From NCBI RefSeq assembly GCF_014207705.1, contig NZ_JACHIU010000001.1, forward strand, positions 5,386,501-5,450,500: a DNA stretch of 64,000 nt, given 5' to 3'. The notes under the pieces are model-generated. The model saw only the letters and a program-made list of their open reading frames with translations. It did not search any database and was not told the origin of the DNA. Positions within the stretch are counted from its first letter, which is position 1. Every line of letters starts with the position of its first letter. Both the position numbers and the translations under genes were made by a program. This document shows, piece after piece, positions 21,805 to 29,308 of this stretch. This DNA is from Sphaerisporangium rubeum (GTDB taxonomy: Bacteria > Actinomycetota > Actinomycetes > Streptosporangiales > Streptosporangiaceae).

Positions 21805-22149
21805 GTGCTGGCGGTCCGGGCGGGAACGGCGTACCTGCCGTGGCACGATCCACGCGAGGCGACACGCCTACTGCGTTACGCGCTGCACCGTGAGGGGTTC
21901 ACGCACACGTACCAGAGCAGCGGCACCGGGATGTCCGTCCTGTCGGTGACCACCGAGTTGACCGTGTGGTGCAGGAAGGGTTCCTTCGTCTGGACCGAGG
22001 ACGGCCTCACCGTCACCCACCCGTCCGGCGACCCCGCCGGAGCGGCCCAGCTCATCAAGCGTCATCTCCGCAGGCCGGCCGAGGAGGACCCCCAGGACAC
22101 CTGGGTGGACGACTCCTCCGGACGGCCGCCTCAGAGCTCCGTGCGGTAA
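21805..22149 (+). CDS. Unknown protein divergent from GntR regulator
   Basis: 114 aa, no recognised family. The middle looks beta-rich (MSVLSVTTELTVWCRKGSFVW in two strands), with an acidic, polar tail (PAEEDPQDTWVDD). No signal peptide and no membrane segment. The GTG at 21805 has GGGGAG about 9 nt upstream. It shares a divergent promoter region with the GntR regulator and is followed by two strong hairpins. Its pairing with the regulator suggests joint control; beyond that no function can be stated. Confidence 0.65.
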   Translation: MLAVRAGTAYLPWHDPREATRLLRYALHREGFTHTYQSSGTGMSVLSVTTELTVWCRKGSFVWTEDGLTVTHPSGDPAGAAQLIKRHLRRPAEEDPQDTWVDDSSGRPPQSSVR

Positions 22150-22150
22150 A

Positions 22151-22192
22151 CGACCGCCAGGACCCCAACCCTCGCCGGGGTCCTGGCGGTCG
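22151..22192. terminator. 16-bp perfect hairpin, convergent terminator
   Basis: CGACCGCCAGGACCCC (22151-22166) pairs perfectly with GGGGTCCTGGCGGTCG (22177-22192) around a 10-nt loop, starting 1 bp after the stop of the unknown gene. No T-tract follows. It is the first of two hairpins that share arm sequence. Confidence 0.75.
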
Positions 22193-22200
22193 CGCCGGGG

Positions 22201-22248
22201 CGGAACGTGTCCTGGCGGGTCCCCCACGCCCGCCAGGACACGTTTCCG
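22201..22248. terminator. Second hairpin with shared arms
   Basis: Left arm 22201-22219 and right arm 22229-22248 pair over 19 bp with one bulged A around a 9-nt loop. The core GTCCTGGCGG is the same as in the hairpin at 22151, so arms of the two could pair with each other. It lies between converging genes (unknown gene and ATP-grasp gene). Confidence 0.7.
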
Positions 22249-22361
22249 TTATTTCGGCCGATCTCCACCATTCCCCGTGGCGACCCGCGCGGACACCCCG
22301 CCATCGCCAACCGGTATGACGGTCCGGCGTGTCGGCACACGCGGCCCTGCGGGGGCCGGCG

Positions 22362-23180
22362 TCACAGCAGGCGGAGCAGCGCGGCGGTCAGCCGGTCGGC
22401 CGAGCCCGGCGCGTGGGCCAGGTAGAGGTACGGCTCCACCAGCTCCAGCTCGATCACCGCCGGAGCGCCGTCCGGCAGGCGCACGAGGTCCACGCGCGCG
22501 TACAACGGGGGCCGCGCCACGGTGGCGAGGACCCGCGCGGCCAGGGCGAGCTGGTCGGCGTCAGGGTCGCGTGGCGATGTGCCGAGGTGTCTTCCCTCCG
22601 GCGCGACGGGGGTGAGCATGGGGGTACGGCGGCGCGCGTGGCTGAACTCGCCGCCGAAGTAGACCAGGGAGATCTCTCCCTCTGCCTCGACCATCGGCAG
22701 GTACGGCTGGACCATCGCCACCCGGCCCGCCGCGTTCAGCAGGCGGACGTGCCGCGCCGCCGTGTCGCGGCCGGCGGTGCGGATCGTGTCGCGGGCCCCG
22801 GCGGACACCGAAGGCTTGACGACGTACTCGGCGTGGTCCGGCAGCTCCACCGGCTCGCCTGGCCCGATCCACGCGGTGGGGACGGTCGGCACGCCGAGGT
22901 CGCGCAGGTAGGACTTGTCGGAGTTGCGGTCGAGCAGCGCCGCCGGGTTGAGCAGCCGCGTCACGCTCTCCGCCTCGCGGGCCCACGCCACGAACGCGTC
23001 ACGGCGGTAGACGTAGTCCCACGTCGAGCGCACCACCGCGGCGTCGAAACGCTCCCAGGCCACGGCGGGGTCGTCCCAGCGGACGGCCCGGCCGTCGATC
23101 CCGGCCCGTGACCAGGCCTCCAGCAGGACCGGCCGGTCGTCGTCCGGACCGTCGTAGGTGACATACGCGACCTTCAGCAC
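22362..23180 (-). CDS. ATP-grasp domain protein
   Basis: ATP-dependent carboxylate-amine/thiol ligase type. The N-terminal preATP-grasp part carries VVRSTWDYVYRRDAFVAW (residues about 49-66), typical of the RimK/DcsG-like group. The ATP-binding part has YVVKPSVSAGARDT and VQPYLPMVEAEGEISLVYF, and the metal-binding end is VIELELVEPYLYL, in which the usual Asn after Glu is replaced (E-L-E-L-V-E-P). 272 aa. The GTG at 23180 has GGGAGAG a few nt upstream; the longer frame is not supported. It is a single gene; no peptide or antibiotic biosynthesis gene lies next to it, so the substrate is unknown. Confidence 0.82.
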   Translation of the reverse strand: MLKVAYVTYDGPDDDRPVLLEAWSRAGIDGRAVRWDDPAVAWERFDAAVVRSTWDYVYRRDAFVAWAREAESVTRLLNPAALLDRNSDKSYLRDLGVPTVPTAWIGPGEPVELPDHAEYVVKPSVSAGARDTIRTAGRDTAARHVRLLNAAGRVAMVQPYLPMVEAEGEISLVYFGGEFSHARRRTPMLTPVAPEGRHLGTSPRDPDADQLALAARVLATVARPPLYARVDLVRLPDGAPAVIELELVEPYLYLAHAPGSADRLTAALLRLL

Positions 23181-23328
23181 GGCTCTCCCACTCAGTGATC
23201 TGTCAGCATCGTCAGCATCGTACGGACATGTCGGATACATGTGTATTCGTGGTCTATGCGGACCGAATGACCGGGTTCTTGGAAAGGCGGTGGTGTGGGT
23301 AGAAAACCGTCATGATGGGGGGGATGTC

Positions 23329-23703
23329 ATGAAGAACGTCGCCATGGTGGTCTCGCTGGCCGGCATCGCCCTGTCCGGCGCGTTCGGTACCGCGGCCCCC
23401 GCAGGGGGGCCGCCAGGCGCGGACGGGAGGATCTACGTCAGCCGCGAGCAGTACCGGGTGCTCCTGGCCCAGTGCCGGTACGCCGACACCCCGGTCATGC
23501 GCGCGGACTGCCGCACCCGCACCGAGCAGCGATACGCCGTCGGGACGCGGGCACTCGAATCCCTCGACTGCCGCACCTACTCCGGCGTGACCGTCTGCGG
23601 CGAACTCACCCTCAGCGTCCGCGAGCAGGCCTGCGTACGCCAGGCCGTGGCCAGGGGGCTCACCTCCCGCCGCGCCGAGGTCGAGTGCTACGCCTTCTAC
23701 TGA
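23329..23703 (+). CDS. Small secreted Cys-containing protein, unknown
   Basis: 124 aa with a clear signal peptide (MKNVAMVVSLAGIALSGAFG, cleavage probably after AAPAG or nearby). The mature chain has six cysteines (QCRY, DCRT, DCRT, VCGE, ACVR, ECYA), which could form three disulfides outside the cell. The ATG at 23329 follows a GGGGGGG run at 5 nt; the open frame upstream is not coding-like. No family recognised. It is divergent from the ATP-grasp gene and converges on the SDR gene with 24 bp between the stops. Confidence 0.7.
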   Translation: MKNVAMVVSLAGIALSGAFGTAAPAGGPPGADGRIYVSREQYRVLLAQCRYADTPVMRADCRTRTEQRYAVGTRALESLDCRTYSGVTVCGELTLSVREQACVRQAVARGLTSRRAEVECYAFY

Positions 23704-23727
23704 TCCGGCTACTGATCCGGCCGGCGA

Positions 23728-24636
23728 TCACCTGGTGCCGTACACCGGTTCGGCGATCGGGGCCTCGGCGATGAGCTTCGCGACCGCCACCCCCGCCTCC
23801 TCTGGACGCCACCGGGCTCCCTTGTCCACACCGGGACCGTGCCGCCAGCCGGTGGCCAGCGAGATCATGCCGCCTTCCAGCTCGAACACCCGTCCCGTCA
23901 CGTGCGCGGACTCCCGCGACCCCAGCCAGACGACGAGCGGGGCGACGTTCGCGGGGTCCATGACGTCGAACCCCGTCTCAGGCGGCGCCACCATGTCGGC
24001 GAACGCCTCCTCGGTGATACGGGTGCGCGCGGCCGGCGCGATCGCGTTGACCGTCACCCCGTACCGGCCGAGCTCGGCCGCGGCCGTGTGGGTGAGCGCG
24101 ACGATCCCCGCCTTCGCGGCGGCGTAGTTGCCCTGGCCGACGCTGCCGAGCAGCCCGGCGCCGGACGAGGTGTTGATCACCCGTGCGTCCACCGGGTCGC
24201 CGGCCTTGAAGCGCTCACGCCAGTACGCGGCGGCGTGCCGCAACGGCAGGAAGTGACCTTTGAGGTGGACCCGCACCACGTCGTCCCACTCGTCCTCGGT
24301 CATCGAGACGATCATGCGGTCCCTGACGTACCCCGCGTTGTTCACCAGCACGTCGAGACCGCCGAAGGCGCTCACGGCCGTCTTGACCAGCCGCGCCGCG
24401 CCGTCCCAGTCGGCCACGTCGTCGTGGTGCGCGACCGCCTCGCCGCCGAGGTCCCTGATCTCCTCGACCACCTCACGTGCGGGCTCCCCCGACCGGCCGC
24501 CGCCGTGGGGCCCGGTCCCGAGGTCGTTCACCACCACCTTGGCACCGTGACGCGCGAACTCCAGTGCGTGTGCCCGTCCGATCCCCCGGCCCGCTCCGGT
24601 CACCACGACGATCCGCCCCGCACAGATACCGCTCAT
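23728..24636 (-). CDS. SDR oxidoreductase, 3-hydroxyacyl-CoA dehydrogenase type
   Basis: NAD(P)-dependent short-chain dehydrogenase. TGAGRGIG at residues 13-20 binds the cofactor, LVNNAG follows at 97-102, and the catalytic Ser158, Tyr171 and Lys175 (YAAAK) are all present. At 302 aa it is longer than classic SDRs and resembles the group near steroid and lipid catabolic genes in mycobacteria (for example the Rv3548c type, from memory of that family). AAGAGGAA precedes the ATG by 6-7 nt. A 16-bp dyad and a GAAAGTTTCC site lie 30-60 bp upstream, so the gene is likely repressor-controlled. A KstR2-like regulator lies 3 kb away. Confidence 0.88.
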   Translation of the reverse strand: MSGICAGRIVVVTGAGRGIGRAHALEFARHGAKVVVNDLGTGPHGGGRSGEPAREVVEEIRDLGGEAVAHHDDVADWDGAARLVKTAVSAFGGLDVLVNNAGYVRDRMIVSMTEDEWDDVVRVHLKGHFLPLRHAAAYWRERFKAGDPVDARVINTSSGAGLLGSVGQGNYAAAKAGIVALTHTAAAELGRYGVTVNAIAPAARTRITEEAFADMVAPPETGFDVMDPANVAPLVVWLGSRESAHVTGRVFELEGGMISLATGWRHGPGVDKGARWRPEEAGVAVAKLIAEAPIAEPVYGTR

Positions 24637-24666
24637 TCACCGTTCCTCTTCCCCAAAAGATCGTGA

Positions 24667-24694
24667 GAAAGTTTCCCGATAAATCACGATTTAT
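24667..24694. promoter_or_regulatory. Two candidate operators upstream of the SDR gene
   Basis: ATAAATCACGATTTAT (24679-24694) is a dyad of two 7-bp arms around AC, a form typical of TetR/MarR sites. Immediately next to it, GAAAGTTTCC (24667-24676) repeats the core of the 19-bp palindrome found upstream of nagZ. Both lie 31-58 bp before the SDR start. Confidence 0.5.
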
Positions 24695-24763
24695 GCATGT
24701 GCAAGGAATGTGCCGAGGCCCGCGACCATCCCCGCCTGCCCGGCCCCGCCGGAAGAAGCCGGG

Positions 24764-26266
24764 TCAGGACCCGTCGAGAAGACCGGCCAGGACCTCCGCC
24801 GCGGCCTGGCCGCACACGCGGGCCGCGCCGTGGGTGGCGATGTGCACGGCGCCGAGGTCGGTGCGGCCCGGCAGGCCCATCTCCACGACGGCGGCGTCCG
24901 GCCGCGCGGCGAGCAGGCGGTCCAGCGCGCCGGCCAGCCAGGGGACCCGGTGCGCGTCCCTGACGACGATCACCAGCGGCCGGCCCGCGGCGGGGACGAG
25001 CGCGTCCCCGGCCGCGGCGGGGCCGAGCGCCGTCCAGTCGTCCTCCTCGAAGCGCGCGACCGAGGTGCCCGGCAGCAGCTTGGCGAGCGGCTCCCCCACT
25101 CCCCACGGTGTGTGCCGGTCGATGGCCAGGTTCATCACCGGCGCCAGCTCCACCACGTACGGCGCGACGCCACCCGGCGGGACGTCCCATCGCCGCCGGG
25201 TCACCCGTACGGCCCGCCGCGCCGCGACGAGCCCGAGCGACCGGCCGGGGACGGCCGTCGTGCGCGCCGCCTCGGCCCAGGCGGTCAGCTCCGCCGTGCG
25301 GCGGGCCGCGTCGGTCAGCCGCTCCTCGGTGAGCAGTCCCTCGGTGACCGCGTCGGCGACGGCCTCGCGGATGGCGACCACCACGTCCTCCCCCGCGTGC
25401 TCCCCGCCGACGCACACCAGGTCGGCCCCCGCCGCAACGGCGCGCGCGCTCGCCCCGCCGATGCCGTACCGGCCGGCCACCGCGGCCATCTCGATCGCGT
25501 CGGTGACGACGACGCCGCCGAAGCCCATCTCGTCGCGCAGCAACCCGGTCAGCACCGCGCGGCTCAGCGTGGCCGGCATGCCGGGATCGCAGGCCGCGAC
25601 CAGCAGGTGGCCCGTCATGATCATGCGCACGTCCGCCTCGACCGCCGCGCGGAACGGCCGCAGCTCCACCTCGCGCAGCCGTTCGGGGCTCGCCGGCAAC
25701 GTGGGGAGACCGTGGTGAGAGTCGATGCCGGTGTCGCCGTGTCCGGGGAAGTGCTTGGCGCACGCCGCGACCCCCGCCGCCTGGAGCCCCCGCACCCAGG
25801 CGGCGGTGTGCCGCGACACCAGCACGGGATCCGCGCCGAAGGACCGCAACCCGATCACCGGGTTGCGGGGATTGCTGTTGACGTCGGCGGACGGCGCGAA
25901 GTCGACGTTCACCCCGAGTGCCGCGAGGTCGGCGCCGAGCCCGCGCGCGATCTCCTCGGTGAGCGCGACGTCGTCCACCACGCCGAGCGCGTAGTTGCCC
26001 GGCCGTGAACTGCCGGTGCGGGCCTCGAGGCGGCTCACGTCACCGGTCTCCTCGTCCACGCCGATGACGGCGTCCGGCCGCTCGGCGCGCAGCGCGGCCG
26101 TCAGCTCGGTGACCTGTCCCGGGTCCGAGATGTTGCGGGAGAACAGCACCGCACCGGCGAGCCCCTCCCCGAGACGGCGGCGCAGCCACTCAGGCGGCGT
26201 CTCACCTTCGAACCCCGGCAACAGGACCGAATCGGCTAGACGCAGAAGCTCGGGGCTGCGCTTCAT
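24764..26266 (-). CDS. nagZ: Glycoside hydrolase family 3 beta-N-acetylhexosaminidase (NagZ type)
   Basis: Removes terminal N-acetylglucosamine, probably from peptidoglycan fragments. The GH3 loop KHFPGHGDTGIDSHHGLP (171-188) holds the catalytic His/Asp dyad typical of NagZ, and the nucleophile Asp256 lies in VVVTDAIEM. The C-terminal 150 residues form an extra domain that resembles the GH3 C-domain, so at 500 aa it is longer than the single-domain E. coli enzyme. No signal peptide is seen, so it is cytosolic unless the start is wrong. GAGGAGAG precedes the ATG at 26266. A perfect 19-bp palindrome lies about 60 bp upstream. No other cell-wall recycling gene is adjacent. Confidence 0.9.
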   Translation of the reverse strand: MKRSPELLRLADSVLLPGFEGETPPEWLRRRLGEGLAGAVLFSRNISDPGQVTELTAALRAERPDAVIGVDEETGDVSRLEARTGSSRPGNYALGVVDDVALTEEIARGLGADLAALGVNVDFAPSADVNSNPRNPVIGLRSFGADPVLVSRHTAAWVRGLQAAGVAACAKHFPGHGDTGIDSHHGLPTLPASPERLREVELRPFRAAVEADVRMIMTGHLLVAACDPGMPATLSRAVLTGLLRDEMGFGGVVVTDAIEMAAVAGRYGIGGASARAVAAGADLVCVGGEHAGEDVVVAIREAVADAVTEGLLTEERLTDAARRTAELTAWAEAARTTAVPGRSLGLVAARRAVRVTRRRWDVPPGGVAPYVVELAPVMNLAIDRHTPWGVGEPLAKLLPGTSVARFEEDDWTALGPAAAGDALVPAAGRPLVIVVRDAHRVPWLAGALDRLLAARPDAAVVEMGLPGRTDLGAVHIATHGAARVCGQAAAEVLAGLLDGS

Positions 26267-26324
26267 CACTCTCCTCGCCAGGTCGGGGCCGCCGGACTCG
26301 CCGGTGCGGGACGCACGCCAATCT

Positions 26325-26343
26325 AATAGGAAAGTTTCCTATT
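26325..26343. promoter_or_regulatory. Perfect 19-bp palindrome upstream of nagZ
   Basis: AATAGGAAAGTTTCCTATT reads as two 9-bp arms around a central G, 59 bp before the nagZ start. The sequence is AT-rich in a GC-rich genome. It looks like the operator of a homodimeric repressor; amino-sugar regulators of the RpiR/MurR type are possible, but no such gene is in this window. Confidence 0.6.
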
Positions 26344-26384
26344 TTCCATAGCGCCGACCATGGCGTCTCCCGGCGCGGCCGAAC

Positions 26385-27512
26385 TCACAGCCGCTCGATG
26401 ATGGTGACGGCCGCCTGGTCGAGTCCTGTGGACACCACCTGCAGGCCGTACCGGCCGTCCACGCGCTCCAGCTCGTGCAGCAGCGAGGTCAGCAGCCGCG
26501 CGCCGTGCGCGCCGAGCGGACGGCCGAGCGCGAGCGCGCCGCCGGAGGGGTTGACCCGCCGGGGATCGGCCCTGGTCTCCAGCAGCCACGCCATCGCGAG
26601 CGGCGCGTACGCCTCGTCGGCCTCCACGACGTCGATGTCGTCGAGCGTCAGCCCCGCGGCGCGCAGCGCGCGCACGGTGGCCGGGATCGGCGCGGCGAAC
26701 GGCGCGGCGGGATCGCCGCCTCGTGCGGACATGTGACGCAGCCGGGCCCTGGCGGTCAGCCCGTGCTCGCGCACCGCCTCCCGCGAGGCGATCATCACGA
26801 CCGCGGCGGCGTCGGCCGGCGGGGCCGTGAGCGCGGCCGTGGTGCGATCACCCTCACGGCGCGGCGCCACGGCCGCCAGCTTCTCGGCGGTGACGTCGCG
26901 GCGCGGCACCTCGTCCGACCGCATCCCGAGCGCAGGCACGATCTCGCGCGCGAAGCGGCCCTCGTCGGTGGCGGCGACCGCTCTGCGGTGCGACTCGATG
27001 AGGTACTCCTCCATGTCGCCCCTGGACAGTTCCCAGCGCCGCGCGACCAGCTCGGCGGCGCGCCACTCGGAGGTGTCCTTGCCGCGGTACCTGGCGGCCC
27101 AGCCCCTGGAGCCCGCGGCCGGCGAGGGCTCGTCCGTCCCCGCCGGGACGGCGCTCATGTTCTGCACGCCTCCGGCCACCACCAGGTGCGCGTCGCCGGC
27201 GCGCACCGCCTCGGCGGCGAAGCGCACCGCGCGCGAACCCGAACCCGCGCCGTGGTCCACGGTCACGCCGGGTACCGCCTCGGGTAACCCCGCCGCCAGC
27301 CAGGCGACGCGCGCGACGTTCCCGGCGCGCGGGCCCGCGGTGTCCGCGCCGCCGAGCACGACCTCGTCCACGGCCGCGGGATCGGCACCGGTACGATCCA
27401 TCAGCGCGCGCAGCACGTGGGCCGCGAGGTCGGCCGGGTGCACGGCCGAAAGCCCGCCGCCACGCCGGCCGGTGGGGGTGCGCACCGCGCCGACGATGTA
27501 CGCGTCCGTCAT
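26385..27512 (-). CDS. Thiolase-fold protein lacking the catalytic residues
   Basis: Overall a thiolase of the acetyl-CoA acetyltransferase kind (375 aa; starts YIVGAVRTPTGRRGGG; NPSGGALALG near the end). The catalytic positions are changed: the nucleophile Cys is Ala89 (HGAGSGSRA instead of the usual xxCGSGxQA), the active-site His is Arg331 (GRPLGAHGAR instead of GHPxGxxGxR), the NEAF motif reads DEAYA (299-303), and the final Cys is Ser361 (VVSTGLDQ). The gene is otherwise intact, so it is probably not a recent pseudogene. It may be a structural or regulatory partner, or have a new activity. GGAAGG precedes the start; a GTG one codon upstream is possible. It is divergent from the KstR2-like TetR and shares its operator region. 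Confidence 0.85.
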   Translation of the reverse strand: MTDAYIVGAVRTPTGRRGGGLSAVHPADLAAHVLRALMDRTGADPAAVDEVVLGGADTAGPRAGNVARVAWLAAGLPEAVPGVTVDHGAGSGSRAVRFAAEAVRAGDAHLVVAGGVQNMSAVPAGTDEPSPAAGSRGWAARYRGKDTSEWRAAELVARRWELSRGDMEEYLIESHRRAVAATDEGRFAREIVPALGMRSDEVPRRDVTAEKLAAVAPRREGDRTTAALTAPPADAAAVVMIASREAVREHGLTARARLRHMSARGGDPAAPFAAPIPATVRALRAAGLTLDDIDVVEADEAYAPLAMAWLLETRADPRRVNPSGGALALGRPLGAHGARLLTSLLHELERVDGRYGLQVVSTGLDQAAVTIIERL

Positions 27513-27579
27513 CACGCGCCGCCTTCCGGATCTTCCGGCCGCGCGGCGCGCGGCTCCACATATCGGTCAATATCAGCGT

Positions 27580-27593
27580 AACAAGCGCTTGGT
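27580..27593. promoter_or_regulatory. KstR2-type operator in thiolase/TetR divergent promoter
   Basis: AACAAGCGCTTGGT matches the published mycobacterial/rhodococcal KstR2 motif AnCAAGnnCTTGnT at every fixed position. It lies 68 bp before the thiolase-like start and 76 bp before the TetR start. A degenerate second copy, AACAAGCGATTGCG (27643-27656), sits just upstream of the TetR ribosome site. Confidence 0.8.
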
Positions 27594-27668
27594 AGCCTCT
27601 GATCCCGGGGATGAGCTGCCGCCTCTTCCCCGTCAACAGGCGAACAAGCGATTGCGTGGAGGCTCATA

Positions 27669-28391
27669 ATGGGGGACGTGAACACGCGAAAGAACGCCGG
27701 AGGCGCGGTCGCGGACACCGCCGATGCCACCTCTTCACCGGGGGCACCGAAGCGCCAGGGGGGCACCCGGCGTGCGGGGTCGAGCGGCTCCGCCTCCGAG
27801 CGCCGCGACCATCTGGTCAAGCTGGCCGCCGAGCTCTTCGCGCGCAAAGGCTTCCAGGCGACCACGGTACGCGAGATCGCCGACGAGGCGGGCATCCTTT
27901 CCGGCAGTCTCTATCACCATTTCGACTCCAAAGAGACCATCGTCGACGAGGTCCTGTCCACCTTCCTCAAGGACCTCATCGGCCGCTACCGCGCGGCGCT
28001 CGACGACAGCTCCGACGCGCGCACCGTGCTGTCCGAGATGGTGCGCATCGGCTTCAGCACGCTGGAGCCCCACCGCGCCGCCATCACCGTCATGCAGAAC
28101 GACTGGAACTACCTGCGCTCACTGCCAGGCGACCGGTTCGACTACCTCATCAAGGCCGAGGACGAGGTCGAGCGCATGTGGATCGAGCAGATCAAGCGCG
28201 GCCAGGCCGAGGGGCTGTTCCGGCCGGACGCCGACCCCAAGCTCACCTACCGCATGATCCGCGACACGATCTGGGTCGCGGTCCGCTGGTTCCGCCCCGG
28301 CGGACGCCTCAACACGGCCACGCTCGCCGAGCACTACATCACCGTCCTGTTCGACGGCCTCGGCACCGGCGAGCGCACCGGCCAGACCTGA
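27669..28391 (+). CDS. TetR family repressor, KstR2-like
   Basis: 240 aa. After a disordered N-terminal region of about 40 residues comes the TetR HTH (LAAELFARKGFQATTVREIA; AGILSGSLYHHFDSKETI), whose wording AGILSGSLYHHF is close to that of KstR2, the repressor of the late steroid (HIP) catabolic genes of actinobacteria. The ligand part (about 100-235) is helical. GGAGG stands 7 nt before the ATG. The perfect KstR2-type motif in its divergent promoter supports the assignment and autoregulation. Only two candidate lipid genes (SDR and thiolase-like) lie nearby, not a full HIP cluster. Assignment to the subfamily is an inference from motif and operator. Confidence 0.82.
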   Translation: MGDVNTRKNAGGAVADTADATSSPGAPKRQGGTRRAGSSGSASERRDHLVKLAAELFARKGFQATTVREIADEAGILSGSLYHHFDSKETIVDEVLSTFLKDLIGRYRAALDDSSDARTVLSEMVRIGFSTLEPHRAAITVMQNDWNYLRSLPGDRFDYLIKAEDEVERMWIEQIKRGQAEGLFRPDADPKLTYRMIRDTIWVAVRWFRPGGRLNTATLAEHYITVLFDGLGTGERTGQT

Positions 28392-28405
28392 TCAGATAGC
28401 CACAC

Positions 28406-28420
28406 TATCCAATTAGGATA
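28406..28420. promoter_or_regulatory. Dyad and -10-like element just before merR-type gene
   Basis: TATCCAATTAGGATA is a perfect inverted repeat (5-bp arms, 5-nt centre) ending 10 bp before the ATG at 28431. TAGGAT within it fits a -10 box; with no Shine-Dalgarno site, the mRNA may be leaderless. The regulator may bind its own promoter. Confidence 0.5.
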
Positions 28421-28430
28421 CGCTCGTCGT

Positions 28431-29063
28431 ATGCGCATCTCCGAACTGAGCGCCACCTCGGGGGTCCCGGTCCCCACGATCAAGTACTACCTGCGTGAGG
28501 GCCTGCTCCCCCACGGCACGCCGACGTCCGCCACCCGCGCCGAGTACGGCGAGGCGCACCTGCGCCGCCTGCGGCTCATCCGCGCGCTGCTGGAGGTCGG
28601 CGGCCTGTCCGTCGCGGCCATCGCCAAGATCGTCGCGGCGGTCGAGGACGAGACCGTGCCGGTGCACACGATGCTCGGCACCGCGCACTACGCGCTGGCA
28701 CCCGCCGTCGAGACCCCGGCGGACGACGAGGAGTTCGGCGCGGCCCTCGCGCGGGTCGACGACCTGATCGACGAGCTCGGCTGGCAGATCACCCCCGACG
28801 CGCCGACCCGCACCGAGCTCGCCTGGGTGCTCGCGCGCCTCAGCCGGCTCGGCCGTCCGGCGGACGACGAGGACCTGCGCCGCTACGCGGCCACCGTCAT
28901 GGAGCTGGTCACCATCCACGACATGACCAAGGTCTCCTTCGACGGCCCCAGGGAGGCCGCGGTGGAGTCCCTGGTCGTCGGCACGGTCCTCTACGGCAAG
29001 GTCTTCGACGTGCTGCGCAGGCTGGCCCACGAGTCGGCCTCCGCACAACTCCTCAACCTCTGA
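28431..29063 (+). CDS. MerR family transcriptional regulator
   Basis: 210 aa with an N-terminal MerR winged helix (RISELSATSGVPVPTIKYYLREGLL, here as ISELSATSGVP and TIKYYLREGLL; then YGEAHLRRLRLIRALLEVGG). The long C-terminal part (80-210) is helical and lacks a Cys metal site, so it probably senses an organic ligand or a protein. The ATG is fixed by the MRISELS start. It follows the TetR gene in the same direction after 39 bp but has its own dyad-containing promoter. Target genes are not evident. Confidence 0.85.
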   Translation: MRISELSATSGVPVPTIKYYLREGLLPHGTPTSATRAEYGEAHLRRLRLIRALLEVGGLSVAAIAKIVAAVEDETVPVHTMLGTAHYALAPAVETPADDEEFGAALARVDDLIDELGWQITPDAPTRTELAWVLARLSRLGRPADDEDLRRYAATVMELVTIHDMTKVSFDGPREAAVESLVVGTVLYGKVFDVLRRLAHESASAQLLNL

Positions 29064-29175
29064 CCCGGACACTCACCCCTGCGCCTGGCAAAAAGGGCAA
29101 AACCCCGGGATTCCACCAATAAGCCGTCATAAACCGCTCCGGTAGCAATCGTTGGCGCCTTCTGCAGCCCATTCC

Positions 29176-29192
29176 CCGCCGACAATCGGCGG
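29176..29192. repeat. Inverted repeat upstream of DUF6232 gene
   Basis: CCGCCGA-CAA-TCGGCGG, 7-bp perfect arms with a 3-nt centre, in the 245-bp gap between the MerR gene and the DUF6232 gene. No T-tract follows, so it is either a terminator stem for merR or an operator. Confidence 0.45.
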
Positions 29193-29308
29193 AAATCTAT
29201 GGTAACTATTACGATCATGAGCCTTGAGGTGCATAATCTCCCAATGTCCGGGAGCTTCGGGAGAAGGGCTCCTCGGCACCTGATCAGCGCTTCAGAAAAG
29301 AGCAGCCG

